DNA from: HGM04593 sp045647885
Lineage (GTDB): Bacteria > Bacteroidota > Bacteroidia > Bacteroidales > Bacteroidaceae
Assembly: GCA_045647885.1 (NCBI GenBank)
Contig: JAZRMX010000040.1
Coordinates: 21,192 to 85,191, forward strand
Length of the DNA: 64,000 bases
Direction: 5' to 3'
The notes beneath the pieces were generated by a model. The model did not search any database. It was given only the letters and a program-made list of their open reading frames with translations, and was not told where the DNA came from. This document shows positions 35,278-44,563 of this stretch, piece after piece (positions within the stretch are counted from its first letter, which is position 1; each line of letters opens with the position of its first letter). Position numbers and translations under genes: made by a program.

Positions 35278-38200
35278 ATGGCAAGGATTTTAGGAATAGA
35301 CCTCGGAACAAACTCCATTGGATGGGCAATAACAGAGCAGACAGACAGCGGATACTCACTTATAGATAAAGGAGTTAACATTTTTCAAGAAGGCGTAGCA
35401 CGAGAGGAGAACAACGAAGTTCCAATGGTACAGGAACGCACCCAAGCACGCGCTCTACGCCGTCACTACTTCCGTCGCCGTCTGCGCAAAATTGAAATTC
35501 TTAAAATACTAATAAAACATAATTTATGCCCTCTGTTAACCGAGGCTGAATTGAATAATTGGAGATATAAAAAGCAATATCCCCTAAACAACACTTTTCT
35601 ACATTGGCTACGCACCGATGAAGATAGCGAGAAGAACCCCTACAAGGACAGATATCTTGCATTGACACAAATACTAGACCTACAAGAAGAAGAGGCACGA
35701 TACACACTCGGCCGCGCCTTATATCACATTGGTCAAAGAAGAGGTTTCTTGAGCAATAGAAAGGATACTGCCAACGATGATGAGAACGGAAAGGTTAAAA
35801 GCGCCATAAAAGAACTCGACAACGCTATAACTGATAATGGTTGCGAATATCTTGGCGAATTCTATTACAAACTACACCAAGAAAAGAGTTGTATAAGAAA
35901 CAAATATATGAGTAGCGGATATGGATATGCCAACCGCAACGAACATTACAAAAAGGAGTTTGAAGCCATTTGTAAAAAACAGAACTTGCCCGAAGAGTTG
36001 ACAAACGCCCTACGACGTGCGATATTCTTCCAACGCCCATTGAAATCACAAAAAGGCTTGGTTGGATACTGCACATTTGAAAAAAGGAAAGCACGCTGCC
36101 CCATTTCTCACCCCCGTTTCGAGGAATTCAGGATGCTGCAAGTTCTAAACAACATAAAAATAAAAACACCATACGACGAATGTTTGCGCCCACTCACACC
36201 CAAAGAACGCGAAACAGCCATAACTACATTTATGCGCAAAAGCAAGCCCCACTTCGATTTTGAGGATATTGCAAAAAAACTAATCGCAAGCAAAAAGCAG
36301 ACCTATGGTTATTATAAGGAACGCGAGGAAAAAGACTACTTGTTTAATTACAAAATGACCACATCGCTTTGCGGCAGCCCCACTACAACGGCACTAAAAG
36401 AATTGTTCGGCGAAGAGTGGTTACAAACAATATGCAGCATATACAAAAAAGCCAATGACAAAACAGAAGAACAGATATTAAATGATGTATGGCACGCTTT
36501 ATTCTCTTTTGATAACGACGATAAATTAAAAGAGTGGGCAAAAGAAAATCTACAATTAAATGATGAGGATGCCGAAACATTTGCAAATATAAAAATAGAG
36601 CAAGGCTACGCTTCATTGAGCCTCAATGCGATAAACAAGATACTCTCCTATCTGAGACTTGGTTATCGCTATGACGAGGCTGTACTACTTGGAAACCTGC
36701 ATTGTGCCGTAGGCGATGAATTGTGGAACAACGAGCAGACACGTAAAGAGATAATAAACGATGTATGTACCGCCATAGAAGACTACCCCATAACAAAACG
36801 AGAGGAAAGCAAAAAAGAATACATCGCAAACATACTGCTTGATAACTACCAAATAGACTACGCACATAGCGACAAGCTATACCACCCCTCGCAAGTAGAA
36901 GGATACAAAGATGCCGAAAAAAATGAAAACGGAGTGTTACAATTAGGTTCACCCCGAACATCCTCGGTGCGCAACCCTATGGCAATGCGCGCACTTTTCC
37001 GCTTGCGTGCGCTAATCAACACCCTCTTAAGTGAAAGAAAGATTGACGCAGAAACAAGAATAAACATTGAAATGGCACGCGAATTAAACGATGCAAACAA
37101 AAGAGCAGCCATTAAACAATATCAAGACGAGCAAGATAAAAAGCACAAAGAATATGCCGAAAAGATAAGAGAACTCTACCACGAAGCAACCGGACAAGAC
37201 ATCACCCCTACCCCTGACGAAATACTCAAGTATCAACTTTGGGAAGAACAAAACCACCAATGCCTATATACACAAGAGGAAATAGGTATAGCCGATTTCA
37301 TTGGAGGAAACACAACCTACGATATAGAACATACAGTTCCACGCTCACGTGGCGGTGATAATTCTCAAGCAAACAAAACGTTGTGCAACAGCGAATTCAA
37401 TCGCAACACAAAACGCACAAAACTGCCAAGCGAGTTAAGTTGTGCCTACAAAATTGAAGCAGTAATTGAAGGTCTTGGATGGGTTGAAAAAATTAAAGAC
37501 CTTGAAAAACAGATTGCACTACAAACAAAGAAAGCAAAAAGCGCAACAACAAAAGAAAACAAAGACAAAGCCATACAAAGACGCCACTACCTAAACATAC
37601 ACCTCGGCTATTGGCGTGACAAACTCAATCGCTTCACGATGACCGAAGTCAGCGATGGTTTTACAAAACGCCAAGGCGTTGACATAGGTATAATAAGCCG
37701 CTATGCAAGAATGTATCTGCAAACAGCGTTTAAGAATGTACATACAGTAAAGGGAGCCACAACAGCAGATTTTCGTAAGATGTGGGGATTACAGGAAGAA
37801 TATACCAAAAAGGAACGCGTAAATCACGTACACCACTGTATAGATGCTATAACCATAGCCTGCATTGGACACGGCGCATACACCGCTTGGAAACAATACA
37901 ACTGCGACACTGAACGCCACATATTCGACAATACTGCAAAACCTGTAGCCGAAAAACCTTGGAAAACATTCACCGAAGATATCAAGGCTGTGGCCAACGA
38001 AATACTTATTTCGCACCACACAGCCGATAATATGCCTAAAAAAAGCCGCAAGAAGCTGCGCGTCAGAGGCAAAATACAACAAACCGCTTCTGGAGAAATA
38101 AAATACGCACAAGGAGATGGCGCACGCCGCTCACTACACAAACAAACATTCTACGGAGCCATAATGCGCAACGATGAGGTAAAATACGTAGTTCGCAAAC

Positions 38201-38931
38201 CACTATCCTCACTCGAAAGTAGCGACATAGACAAGATTGTCGACGAAGCTGTTAGAAACTGCGTTAAGGAAGCATACAAACGCGAGGGAAAAGATGCCTT
38301 GCAAAAACCGATATGTTTTAACGCCGAGAAAGGAGTATATATTAAAAAGGTTCGTATATACGCACCAAAAGTAAAACAACCCATACATTTAAAGAAACAA
38401 ACATTTGAATCGAAACACGAATACAAGCAAAGCTACTACGTTGTAAACGATAGTAATTACTGTATGGCAATGTACGAGGGAACCGACAATAAAGGGCGCA
38501 CAAAACGTAGTTTTGAAATAGTAAACATATTAAACGCAAGTAAATTTTTCAACGGAAAAACAGGAGAAAGATTCATTGTTCCACAGTCCGACGAAAATGA
38601 TTACCCACTTAAATACATTATAAAATGTGGCACAATGGTGCTCTTCTACGAAAAATCGCCCGAAGAACTCTACAGTTGCGACAGAAAAGAACTTGTAAAA
38701 AGACTATATAAGGTAAAAGGTCTAGAAGGAGATGGACGAATTACATTCATACATCATCAAGAAGCAAGAAAAGATAAACTTGTAAGTCAAGAATGCGGTA
38801 TGGGTTTTTCTAAATACGACATAGATACACCTCAAGCAAAATTAAGGTTAAGTTTATCCAATTTGAACGCATATATAGAAGGCTACGATTTTGAGCTTAC
38901 AATAACTGGAGAGGTAAAATTCAAACATTAA
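35278..38931 (+). CDS. cas9: CRISPR-associated endonuclease Cas9 (type II-C)
   Basis: 1217 aa. Domains: RuvC-I with D8 in ILGIDLGTNSIGWAI; Arg-rich bridge helix (RRHYFRRRLRKIEIL, near residue 65); recognition lobe; RuvC-II with E598 (NIEMARELN); HNH with H685 in YDIEHTVPRSRGGDNS and NKTLCNSEFNR; RuvC-III with H853 and D856 (HHCIDAITIA); a C-terminal WED/PAM region. All catalytic residues are kept, so it should cut DNA. The size lies between the compact 1000-1100 aa II-C enzymes and the longer Bacteroidetes ones. cas1 follows after 6 nt. The coding sequence looks more AT-rich than its neighbours, in keeping with acquisition. Confidence 0.97.
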   Translation: MARILGIDLGTNSIGWAITEQTDSGYSLIDKGVNIFQEGVAREENNEVPMVQERTQARALRRHYFRRRLRKIEILKILIKHNLCPLLTEAELNNWRYKKQYPLNNTFLHWLRTDEDSEKNPYKDRYLALTQILDLQEEEARYTLGRALYHIGQRRGFLSNRKDTANDDENGKVKSAIKELDNAITDNGCEYLGEFYYKLHQEKSCIRNKYMSSGYGYANRNEHYKKEFEAICKKQNLPEELTNALRRAIFFQRPLKSQKGLVGYCTFEKRKARCPISHPRFEEFRMLQVLNNIKIKTPYDECLRPLTPKERETAITTFMRKSKPHFDFEDIAKKLIASKKQTYGYYKEREEKDYLFNYKMTTSLCGSPTTTALKELFGEEWLQTICSIYKKANDKTEEQILNDVWHALFSFDNDDKLKEWAKENLQLNDEDAETFANIKIEQGYASLSLNAINKILSYLRLGYRYDEAVLLGNLHCAVGDELWNNEQTRKEIINDVCTAIEDYPITKREESKKEYIANILLDNYQIDYAHSDKLYHPSQVEGYKDAEKNENGVLQLGSPRTSSVRNPMAMRALFRLRALINTLLSERKIDAETRINIEMARELNDANKRAAIKQYQDEQDKKHKEYAEKIRELYHEATGQDITPTPDEILKYQLWEEQNHQCLYTQEEIGIADFIGGNTTYDIEHTVPRSRGGDNSQANKTLCNSEFNRNTKRTKLPSELSCAYKIEAVIEGLGWVEKIKDLEKQIALQTKKAKSATTKENKDKAIQRRHYLNIHLGYWRDKLNRFTMTEVSDGFTKRQGVDIGIISRYARMYLQTAFKNVHTVKGATTADFRKMWGLQEEYTKKERVNHVHHCIDAITIACIGHGAYTAWKQYNCDTERHIFDNTAKPVAEKPWKTFTEDIKAVANEILISHHTADNMPKKSRKKLRVRGKIQQTASGEIKYAQGDGARRSLHKQTFYGAIMRNDEVKYVVRKPLSSLESSDIDKIVDEAVRNCVKEAYKREGKDALQKPICFNAEKGVYIKKVRIYAPKVKQPIHLKKQTFESKHEYKQSYYVVNDSNYCMAMYEGTDNKGRTKRSFEIVNILNASKFFNGKTGERFIVPQSDENDYPLKYIIKCGTMVLFYEKSPEELYSCDRKELVKRLYKVKGLEGDGRITFIHHQEARKDKLVSQECGMGFSKYDIDTPQAKLRLSLSNLNAYIEGYDFELTITGEVKFKH

Positions 38932-38937
38932 CATACA

Positions 38938-39825
38938 ATGCTCAAGCGCACACTCTTTTTCACCACACCCTACTCGTTGAGTTTGAAAAATAATCAAATG
39001 ATTATAAAAACACGCGAGATGCCCGATATGCAAAAAAGCATACCAATAGAAGATATTGGCTTCGTTATTCTTGAGAACCAACAAACAAGCATCACGCTAC
39101 CGCTGCTCAACGCCCTGTCGGACAACAACGTAGCTGTTATAATCTGCGGCAGCAACTATATGCCAAACGCAATGTTACTGAACCTTGATTCAAACAGAAC
39201 ACAAGGAGAGAGTTACCGCTCACAAATTGAGGCAAGTGAACCTGTGAAGAAAAACTTATGGAAACAAACCATAGAATCTAAAATACGTAACCAGGCGGCC
39301 TTGCTTTCTAAACTGGGAAAAGATGGAGATAAATTAAAACCATATTACAGCAATGTAAAAAGCGGTGACAACGAAAACCGCGAGGGAGCCGCCGCACGAA
39401 TATATTGGAACGAACTATTTGGGAACAACTTTGTGCGTTCACGGGAAGGAGATGCTCCAAACAATTTACTTAATTATGGTTATACACTATTAAGAGCTGC
39501 TATGGCGCGAGCACTTATGGGTTCGGGCCTTTTACCGGCAATAGGAATATTCCACCGCAACCGTTACAACTCGTTTCCACTAGCCGACGATATAATGGAG
39601 CCCTATCGACCATATGTAGATGAAATTATATTCAACATACACGCCAATGGAGAAAGAGAACTGACTAGAGATGTTAAAGCCGAAATAACACGCCTACTTT
39701 TTACCGACACACATTTTGGTAAAGTAACCCACCCTATGGAAGTTGCTCTCACAAGTACAAGTGCATCACTTGTAAAATGTTTCAATGGAACACTAAAAAA
39801 AATAGTATATCCACAACTGAAATAG
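38938..39825 (+). CDS. cas1: CRISPR-associated integrase Cas1
   Basis: 295 aa. The metal-binding residues are E149 (ENREGAAARIYW), H206 (IGIFHRNRYNS) and D217/D218 (PLADDIMEPYRP), all expected in type II Cas1. The protein forms the spacer integrase with Cas2. It follows cas9 by 6 nt and precedes cas2 by 4 nt. No csn2 or cas4 is present, which defines the subtype as II-C. Confidence 0.97.
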   Translation: MLKRTLFFTTPYSLSLKNNQMIIKTREMPDMQKSIPIEDIGFVILENQQTSITLPLLNALSDNNVAVIICGSNYMPNAMLLNLDSNRTQGESYRSQIEASEPVKKNLWKQTIESKIRNQAALLSKLGKDGDKLKPYYSNVKSGDNENREGAAARIYWNELFGNNFVRSREGDAPNNLLNYGYTLLRAAMARALMGSGLLPAIGIFHRNRYNSFPLADDIMEPYRPYVDEIIFNIHANGERELTRDVKAEITRLLFTDTHFGKVTHPMEVALTSTSASLVKCFNGTLKKIVYPQLK

Positions 39826-39829
39826 AAAA

Positions 39830-40168
39830 ATGAGCGAAATACGTTTAAACGCCTATCACGTTATGTGGTTATTTGTTTTCTTCGATTTACCCACTGGCAC
39901 CAAAACCGAAAGACGCAATGCTGCACTTTTTCGTAAAGGATTGGAGAAAGACGGGTTTACAATGATGCAATACTCTGTTTACACACGCCACTGCGGTTCA
40001 AAAGAGAGTATGAACGCACACATAGGAAGAGTAAAAAAACTAATACCAAACGCAGGGCATATAAACGTATTGAGTGTAACCGATAAACAATTTAGCGAGA
40101 TGCACAATTTTTGGGGCAAAATAGAAAAAGCAAAACCCGAAGCAGTACAACAGTTAGAGCTGTTTTAA
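39830..40168 (+). CDS. cas2: CRISPR-associated protein Cas2
   Basis: 112 aa; the conserved acidic residue is D19 in VFFDLPTGTK. The end QQLELF is typical of type II Cas2. It is the last protein gene before the leader and array, and partner of Cas1 in spacer acquisition. Confidence 0.96.
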   Translation: MSEIRLNAYHVMWLFVFFDLPTGTKTERRNAALFRKGLEKDGFTMMQYSVYTRHCGSKESMNAHIGRVKKLIPNAGHINVLSVTDKQFSEMHNFWGKIEKAKPEAVQQLELF

Positions 40169-40331
40169 GCAAACTGTATTTATAATTTTGATATTATACA
40201 AAAACTTGTTACTTTCGCACTATAAGGTAAGAAAAAACTCTTCATTCCACTTCCTTTGATTCCACAAAGTACATTTTTCATAAGAAAAATCACTTGTAAC
40301 AAACATAAAATCAAGGAGAAACAACACATAG
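40169..40331 (+). promoter_or_regulatory. CRISPR leader
   Basis: 163-nt AT-rich stretch between cas2 and the first repeat. A -7-like TAATTTTG at 40183-40190 is the best promoter candidate; no good -33 element is seen. It is taken as the leader because perfect repeats adjoin it while the degenerate repeats lie at the other end of the array. Confidence 0.6.
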
Positions 40332-42402
40332 GTTGTGGTTTGATGTAGAATTTTAAGTAGATACAACTTTGAGTCGTTTTGCATAAATGACAAACTGAGT
40401 TGTGGTTTGATGTAGAATTTTAAGTAGATACAACGAAAAAGGGTTGGCTCCAGGCCATAATCCTGTTGTGGTTTGATGTAGAATTTTAAGTAGATACAAC
40501 TATTCTTTCTCTTCCTGGTAATATAATTTGGTTGTGGTTTGATGTAGAATTTTAAGTAGATACAACAATGGATTATTTAATATTTGGTGGGTTTGCGTTG
40601 TGGTTTGATGTAGAATTTTAAGTAGATACAACCAAATGGCGTTGTTAGAAAAATTATCATAGTTGTGGTTTGATGTAGAATTTTAAGTAGATACAACATG
40701 TTGTTGAAAGATATTGCTATAACTGCTGTTGTGGTTTGATGTAGAATTTTAAGTAGATACAACGTATATTTCTTTTTTGTAAATACTTTCGTTGTTGTGG
40801 TTTGATGTAGAATTTTAAGTAGATACAACTTTTTACATAAACTCCGTTCCTTTGGGTTAGTTGTGGTTTGATGTAGAATTTTAAGTAGATACAACGGTAT
40901 GGAAACAACAATAAATATAACGGCGTTGTGGTTTGATGTAGAATTTTAAGTAGATACAACGTATCTTCAAGGTTGTTATCAAAAATGGGAGTTGTGGTTT
41001 GATGTAGAATTTTAAGTAGATACAACTTTTTATTATAAGTTATTAGTAGTAAAACTGTTGTGGTTTGATGTAGAATTTTAAGTAGATACAACTCACTATG
41101 ATGTTTATTTACGCCAAGGTCGTTGTGGTTTGATGTAGAATTTTAAGTAGATACAACCGCTTAAATCTATTAAGTAGCAAACTATTGTTGTGGTTTGATG
41201 TAGAATTTTAAGTAGATACAACCTTTGGTAGCTTCGTTGGTTCAAATCCAACGTTGTGGTTTGATGTAGAATTTTAAGTAGATACAACTGGTCTGCAATG
41301 TGTGTCAAGTCTGTTCTGTTGTGGTTTGATGTAGAATTTTAAGTAGATACAACGGTTCCGGTGTGCGTCGTTTCAGTCTTATTGTTGTGGTTTGATGTAG
41401 AATTTTAAGTAGATACAACTAACAAACACAATATTGCTGAACAAACAGGTTGTGGTTTGATGTAGAATTTTAAGTAGATACAACGAGAGCGAATATTACG
41501 GCAGCTTGTCGCACGTTGTGGTTTGATGTAGAATTTTAAGTAGATACAACACTATGCGCATTTTCCGCAAAGATGGCAAGTTGTGGTTTGATGTAGAATT
41601 TTAAGTAGATACAACCCATTTATCGAATAACTTAGATACCCAATTGTTGTGGTTTGATGTAGAATTTTAAGTAGATACAACATCTTGTTTTTGACGCTCA
41701 TACATCTGCTGTTGTGGTTTGATGTAGAATTTTAAGTAGATACAACCGTGTACCACCGCGATTCAGCTTCTCAGTAGTTGTGGTTTGATGTAGAATTTTA
41801 AGTAGATACAACGAATAGCTTGTTTTTCTATCTGGTCGCGACGTTGTGGTTTGATGTAGAATTTTAAGTAGATACAACGCATATTGCCGAACTGGCCGAC
41901 CTGGACATGTTGTGGTTTGATGTAGAATTTTAAGTAGATACAACACGAGGATGAATACAGCGAATAGGTAGGTGGTTGTGGTTTGATGTAGAATTTTAAG
42001 TAGATACAACTCCAACTTTGGGTAATAGGTCTATTTGCTGTTGTGGTTTGATGTAGAATTTTAAGTAGATACAACCATAAACATTTTTAATAGATTCGTT
42101 TCCCAGTTGTGGTTTGATGTAGAATTTTAAGTAGATACAACTAGCTTGCATTGAGGCCATACTGCCTGAACGTTGTGGTTTGATGTAGAATTTTAAGTAG
42201 ATACAACGAATGCACTGCTTTTCGATTTGGTCACGGCGTTGTGGTTTGATGTAGAATTTTAAGTAGATACAACGTCTTGTTTTTGCCTTTCGTACATCTG
42301 CTGTTGTGGTTTGATGTAGAATTTTAAGTAGATATAACCTGTTTGAGCGTAAAGAGCTCACGCTTGTCATTGTGGTTTGATGTAGAATTAAGCAAGTACA
42401 AC
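40332..42402 (+). CRISPR. Type II-C array: 32 repeats, 31 spacers
   Basis: The 36-nt repeat begins GTTGTGGTTTGATG and ends AAGTAGATACAAC; GTTGT and ACAAC are complementary ends. Thirty copies are identical. Repeat 31 (42303) has one change, and repeat 32 (42369-42402) has 34 nt with changes only in its 3' half. Spacers are 29-31 nt. The plus strand is crRNA sense, judged from pairing of the repeat 5' end with the tracrRNA. Notable spacers: number 14 (41223-41252) is a tRNA T-arm; numbers 21 (41682-41710) and 30 (42274-42302) encode the same peptide; numbers 23 (41813-41842) and 29 (42208-42237) nearly so. No spacer source can be confirmed without searching. Confidence 0.98.
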
Positions 42403-42550
42403 TGTAACAAGAAAAGATACAGTTCAACAATCGTTATAGCACAAAGTGGTATATACAGGACAGTAAAGTTACAACAACTATCAAAGGTTTTAAAAGTTTA
42501 AGAACCTCTTACATTCACCCAAACAAAAGTAGTAAATTTATTTAACAAAA

Positions 42551-42577
42551 GAGGGCAAGATAAAAAATCTTGCCCTC
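42551..42577 (-). terminator. Terminator of acyl ligase copy 1
   Basis: GAGGGCAAGAT / ATCTTGCCCTC hairpin; minus-strand flank TTTTGTTAAA. The stretch 42403-42550 between array and terminator has no recognisable gene. Confidence 0.8.
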
Positions 42578-42599
42578 TCGCATATAAATGTGATATTAA

Positions 42600-44279
42600 T
42601 TAGCTATACATAAAGCGACGGATACTCTGTTTGGGAGTTTTCTCAAACGGGTCGCGACGCATCTCGGTATAACCGATTTTACTGTATGCTGCAAGCTCGC
42701 TATTGAGTGCAAGAACATTTTCATCGACAAGTTTATTGAGTTCCTCCTCGCTGAGACCATCTTTTTTACCAGCCTCATAGTCGGGCACAACCAATGCAAC
42801 AACAGCATTCTTGCGACCTACGACCAAAGACTCTATAACATAAGGAAGGTTGTTTATCTTATCCTCAATCTCCTCGGGGTAGATGTTCTGTCCGCTACCG
42901 GTAAGAATCATATTCTTGCAACGACCCTTTATAAAGAGGTTCTGTTTTGCATCGAGGATACCCATATCACCGGTACGCAACCAACCGTCAGCAGTGAAAG
43001 CTGCCTTTGTAGCCTCTTCATTATTGTAATAGCCAAGCATCACAGCGTCGCCCTTAACCTGTATCTCTCCAAGCACACGACGGGGGTTCGATGAGTCGAT
43101 ACGCAGCTCAATGGGGTGCGCAAGAGTTCCGCAAGAGTACTTCACGAACTCGCTCTTGTCGCGGTAAGAGATAAGGGGACCGCACTCGGTCATACCATAA
43201 CCCACTACATAGGGGAAATTCATTCTCTTGAGCAAATCCTCAACCTCACGGTTCAAGGCTGCACCACCGATAATTAGACCTGTGGTAAAACCATTACCGA
43301 ATGCTGTGAGAAGTGCCTTACGCACCTTGTTAAGCACCAATTTATCGAGCAAAGGTACTTTCAACAAATATTTTGCAGGGAACTTACGCAACTGGGGGAA
43401 TATCTTCGATTTGAAAATCTTCTCCACAACCATAGGCACAGTGAGGAACATAAAAGGTTTTACCATAGCAAGACCACCCAACAAACGTGCGGGAGTGGGC
43501 TTTCCAGGCATTACATACACGTGGCAACCGCTAGTAAGAGGGAAGAGCACGTCGAATGTCTGACCAAACATATGAGCCATAGGAAGTATTGCAAATATAT
43601 GTCCACCGGCACAAGCGGGAATCTCGCGATGGCCAAATTCAAGGTTTACCGAGAGAGAACGGGCAGGAAGAACCACACCTTTTGATGTAGCACTTGTTGT
43701 TCCCGATGTAAAGCTAATCTCCACAACAGCCTCCATATCCTTCTCCTCTTTATAATAGTTTACAAGATTGGGAGTAAGCCCATTGGGGAAGCGCGAAGAG
43801 TAGTACGACTCAATATTTTCACCAGCCTTCGCAAAACCTTCATCGTTTGCGTGTACTACGCTGATATTCTTAACATTAAGTATACCGGCAAAACCCTTTA
43901 TTGTTTCAAGTTTATCAGTTAGAGCCTTGTCATTCTTAAATGCGTTGATAGCAATCTCGTCGGCAATGACTACCTTACAATCCGAGAAGCACGAAAGCTC
44001 AACTACTGCCGCAGGCAAGAAGTCGGGAAGGAAGGGAACAGTAACAGCATCGTATGTAAGAGTAGCAAAATACGCAATAGCCCACTCAGCCGAGTTGCGT
44101 GCGTAAAGAGCAATCTTGTCGCCTTTCTTTATTCCTGCTTTCTCAAAGAAGATATGATACTTCTCAATACCTTCTGCCATCTGCCCATAAGTATATGTCT
44201 CGGAACCGAAGTTGGTTACCGCAGGCAGTTCCCAATGTTTTTTGATAGAATCGTTGAAGTAACTTAAAAAGTGTTTCAT
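42600..44279 (-). CDS. AMP-forming acyl-CoA/acyl-ACP ligase, copy 1
   Basis: 559 aa ANL-superfamily enzyme. The P-loop is VEISFTSGTTSATSKGVVL, then YGMTECGPLISY and GDMGILDAKQNLFIKGRCKN. It has the family's C-terminal PYEKTPxxSIxR region, but the position usually occupied by the catalytic lysine is arginine (KQSIRRFMYS) instead of the SIKR of copies 2 and 3. Fatty acids are the likely substrates by overall similarity to FadD-type ligases, but this is not shown. First of three tandem paralogues of nearly equal length. It has a 285-nt upstream gap. Confidence 0.8.
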   Translation of the reverse strand: MKHFLSYFNDSIKKHWELPAVTNFGSETYTYGQMAEGIEKYHIFFEKAGIKKGDKIALYARNSAEWAIAYFATLTYDAVTVPFLPDFLPAAVVELSCFSDCKVVIADEIAINAFKNDKALTDKLETIKGFAGILNVKNISVVHANDEGFAKAGENIESYYSSRFPNGLTPNLVNYYKEEKDMEAVVEISFTSGTTSATSKGVVLPARSLSVNLEFGHREIPACAGGHIFAILPMAHMFGQTFDVLFPLTSGCHVYVMPGKPTPARLLGGLAMVKPFMFLTVPMVVEKIFKSKIFPQLRKFPAKYLLKVPLLDKLVLNKVRKALLTAFGNGFTTGLIIGGAALNREVEDLLKRMNFPYVVGYGMTECGPLISYRDKSEFVKYSCGTLAHPIELRIDSSNPRRVLGEIQVKGDAVMLGYYNNEEATKAAFTADGWLRTGDMGILDAKQNLFIKGRCKNMILTGSGQNIYPEEIEDKINNLPYVIESLVVGRKNAVVALVVPDYEAGKKDGLSEEELNKLVDENVLALNSELAAYSKIGYTEMRRDPFEKTPKQSIRRFMYS

Positions 44280-44506
44280 ATTAAATTTGATTGTATTGAT
44301 TGATTATTTCTTTTGCGCCGCTATATTAACAAAAACATACTAATTTCGCAACCGCAAAACCAATATGTATTAGAAATTCGCTGCAAATATCTCTATTTTT
44401 CCTTAAAAGACAAAAATTTTCTGCACAAATTAACACCAAATGTGCAATTTTTACAACAAGACAAGACTTTATTGCATTAAATTTTAACATTCTTTTACAA
44501 AAAAAG

Positions 44507-44537
44507 CAGGCAGACAAGCATAAAGCCTGTCCGCCTG
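44507..44537 (-). terminator. Terminator of acyl ligase copy 2
   Basis: CAGGC-GACA / TGTC-GCCTG hairpin; followed on the minus strand by a T7 run. The remaining 44280-44506 is AT-rich and must contain the copy 1 promoter, though no good consensus is visible. Confidence 0.8.
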
Positions 44538-44563
44538 ACAAAGAAATAATCTACAATCAAATA

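Noticed and set aside
40169..40331. Possible csn2 or cas4 near cas2
   Set aside because: No open frame of adequate length; the gap is the leader.
41223..41252. A tRNA gene inside the array
   Set aside because: Only the T-arm is present in a 30-nt spacer; acceptor, D and anticodon arms are absent.
40332..42402. Repeat contains GTAGA/AAGTAGAT, reminiscent of Cas12a repeats
   Set aside because: The GTAGA copies are direct, not inverted, so no Cas12a-type hairpin forms; cas9 and a matching tracrRNA are present.
40577..42430. Long minus-strand open frames through the array encoding repeated YLLKILHQTTT
   Set aside because: These are translations of the CRISPR repeats and spacers; no start signals or conserved protein.
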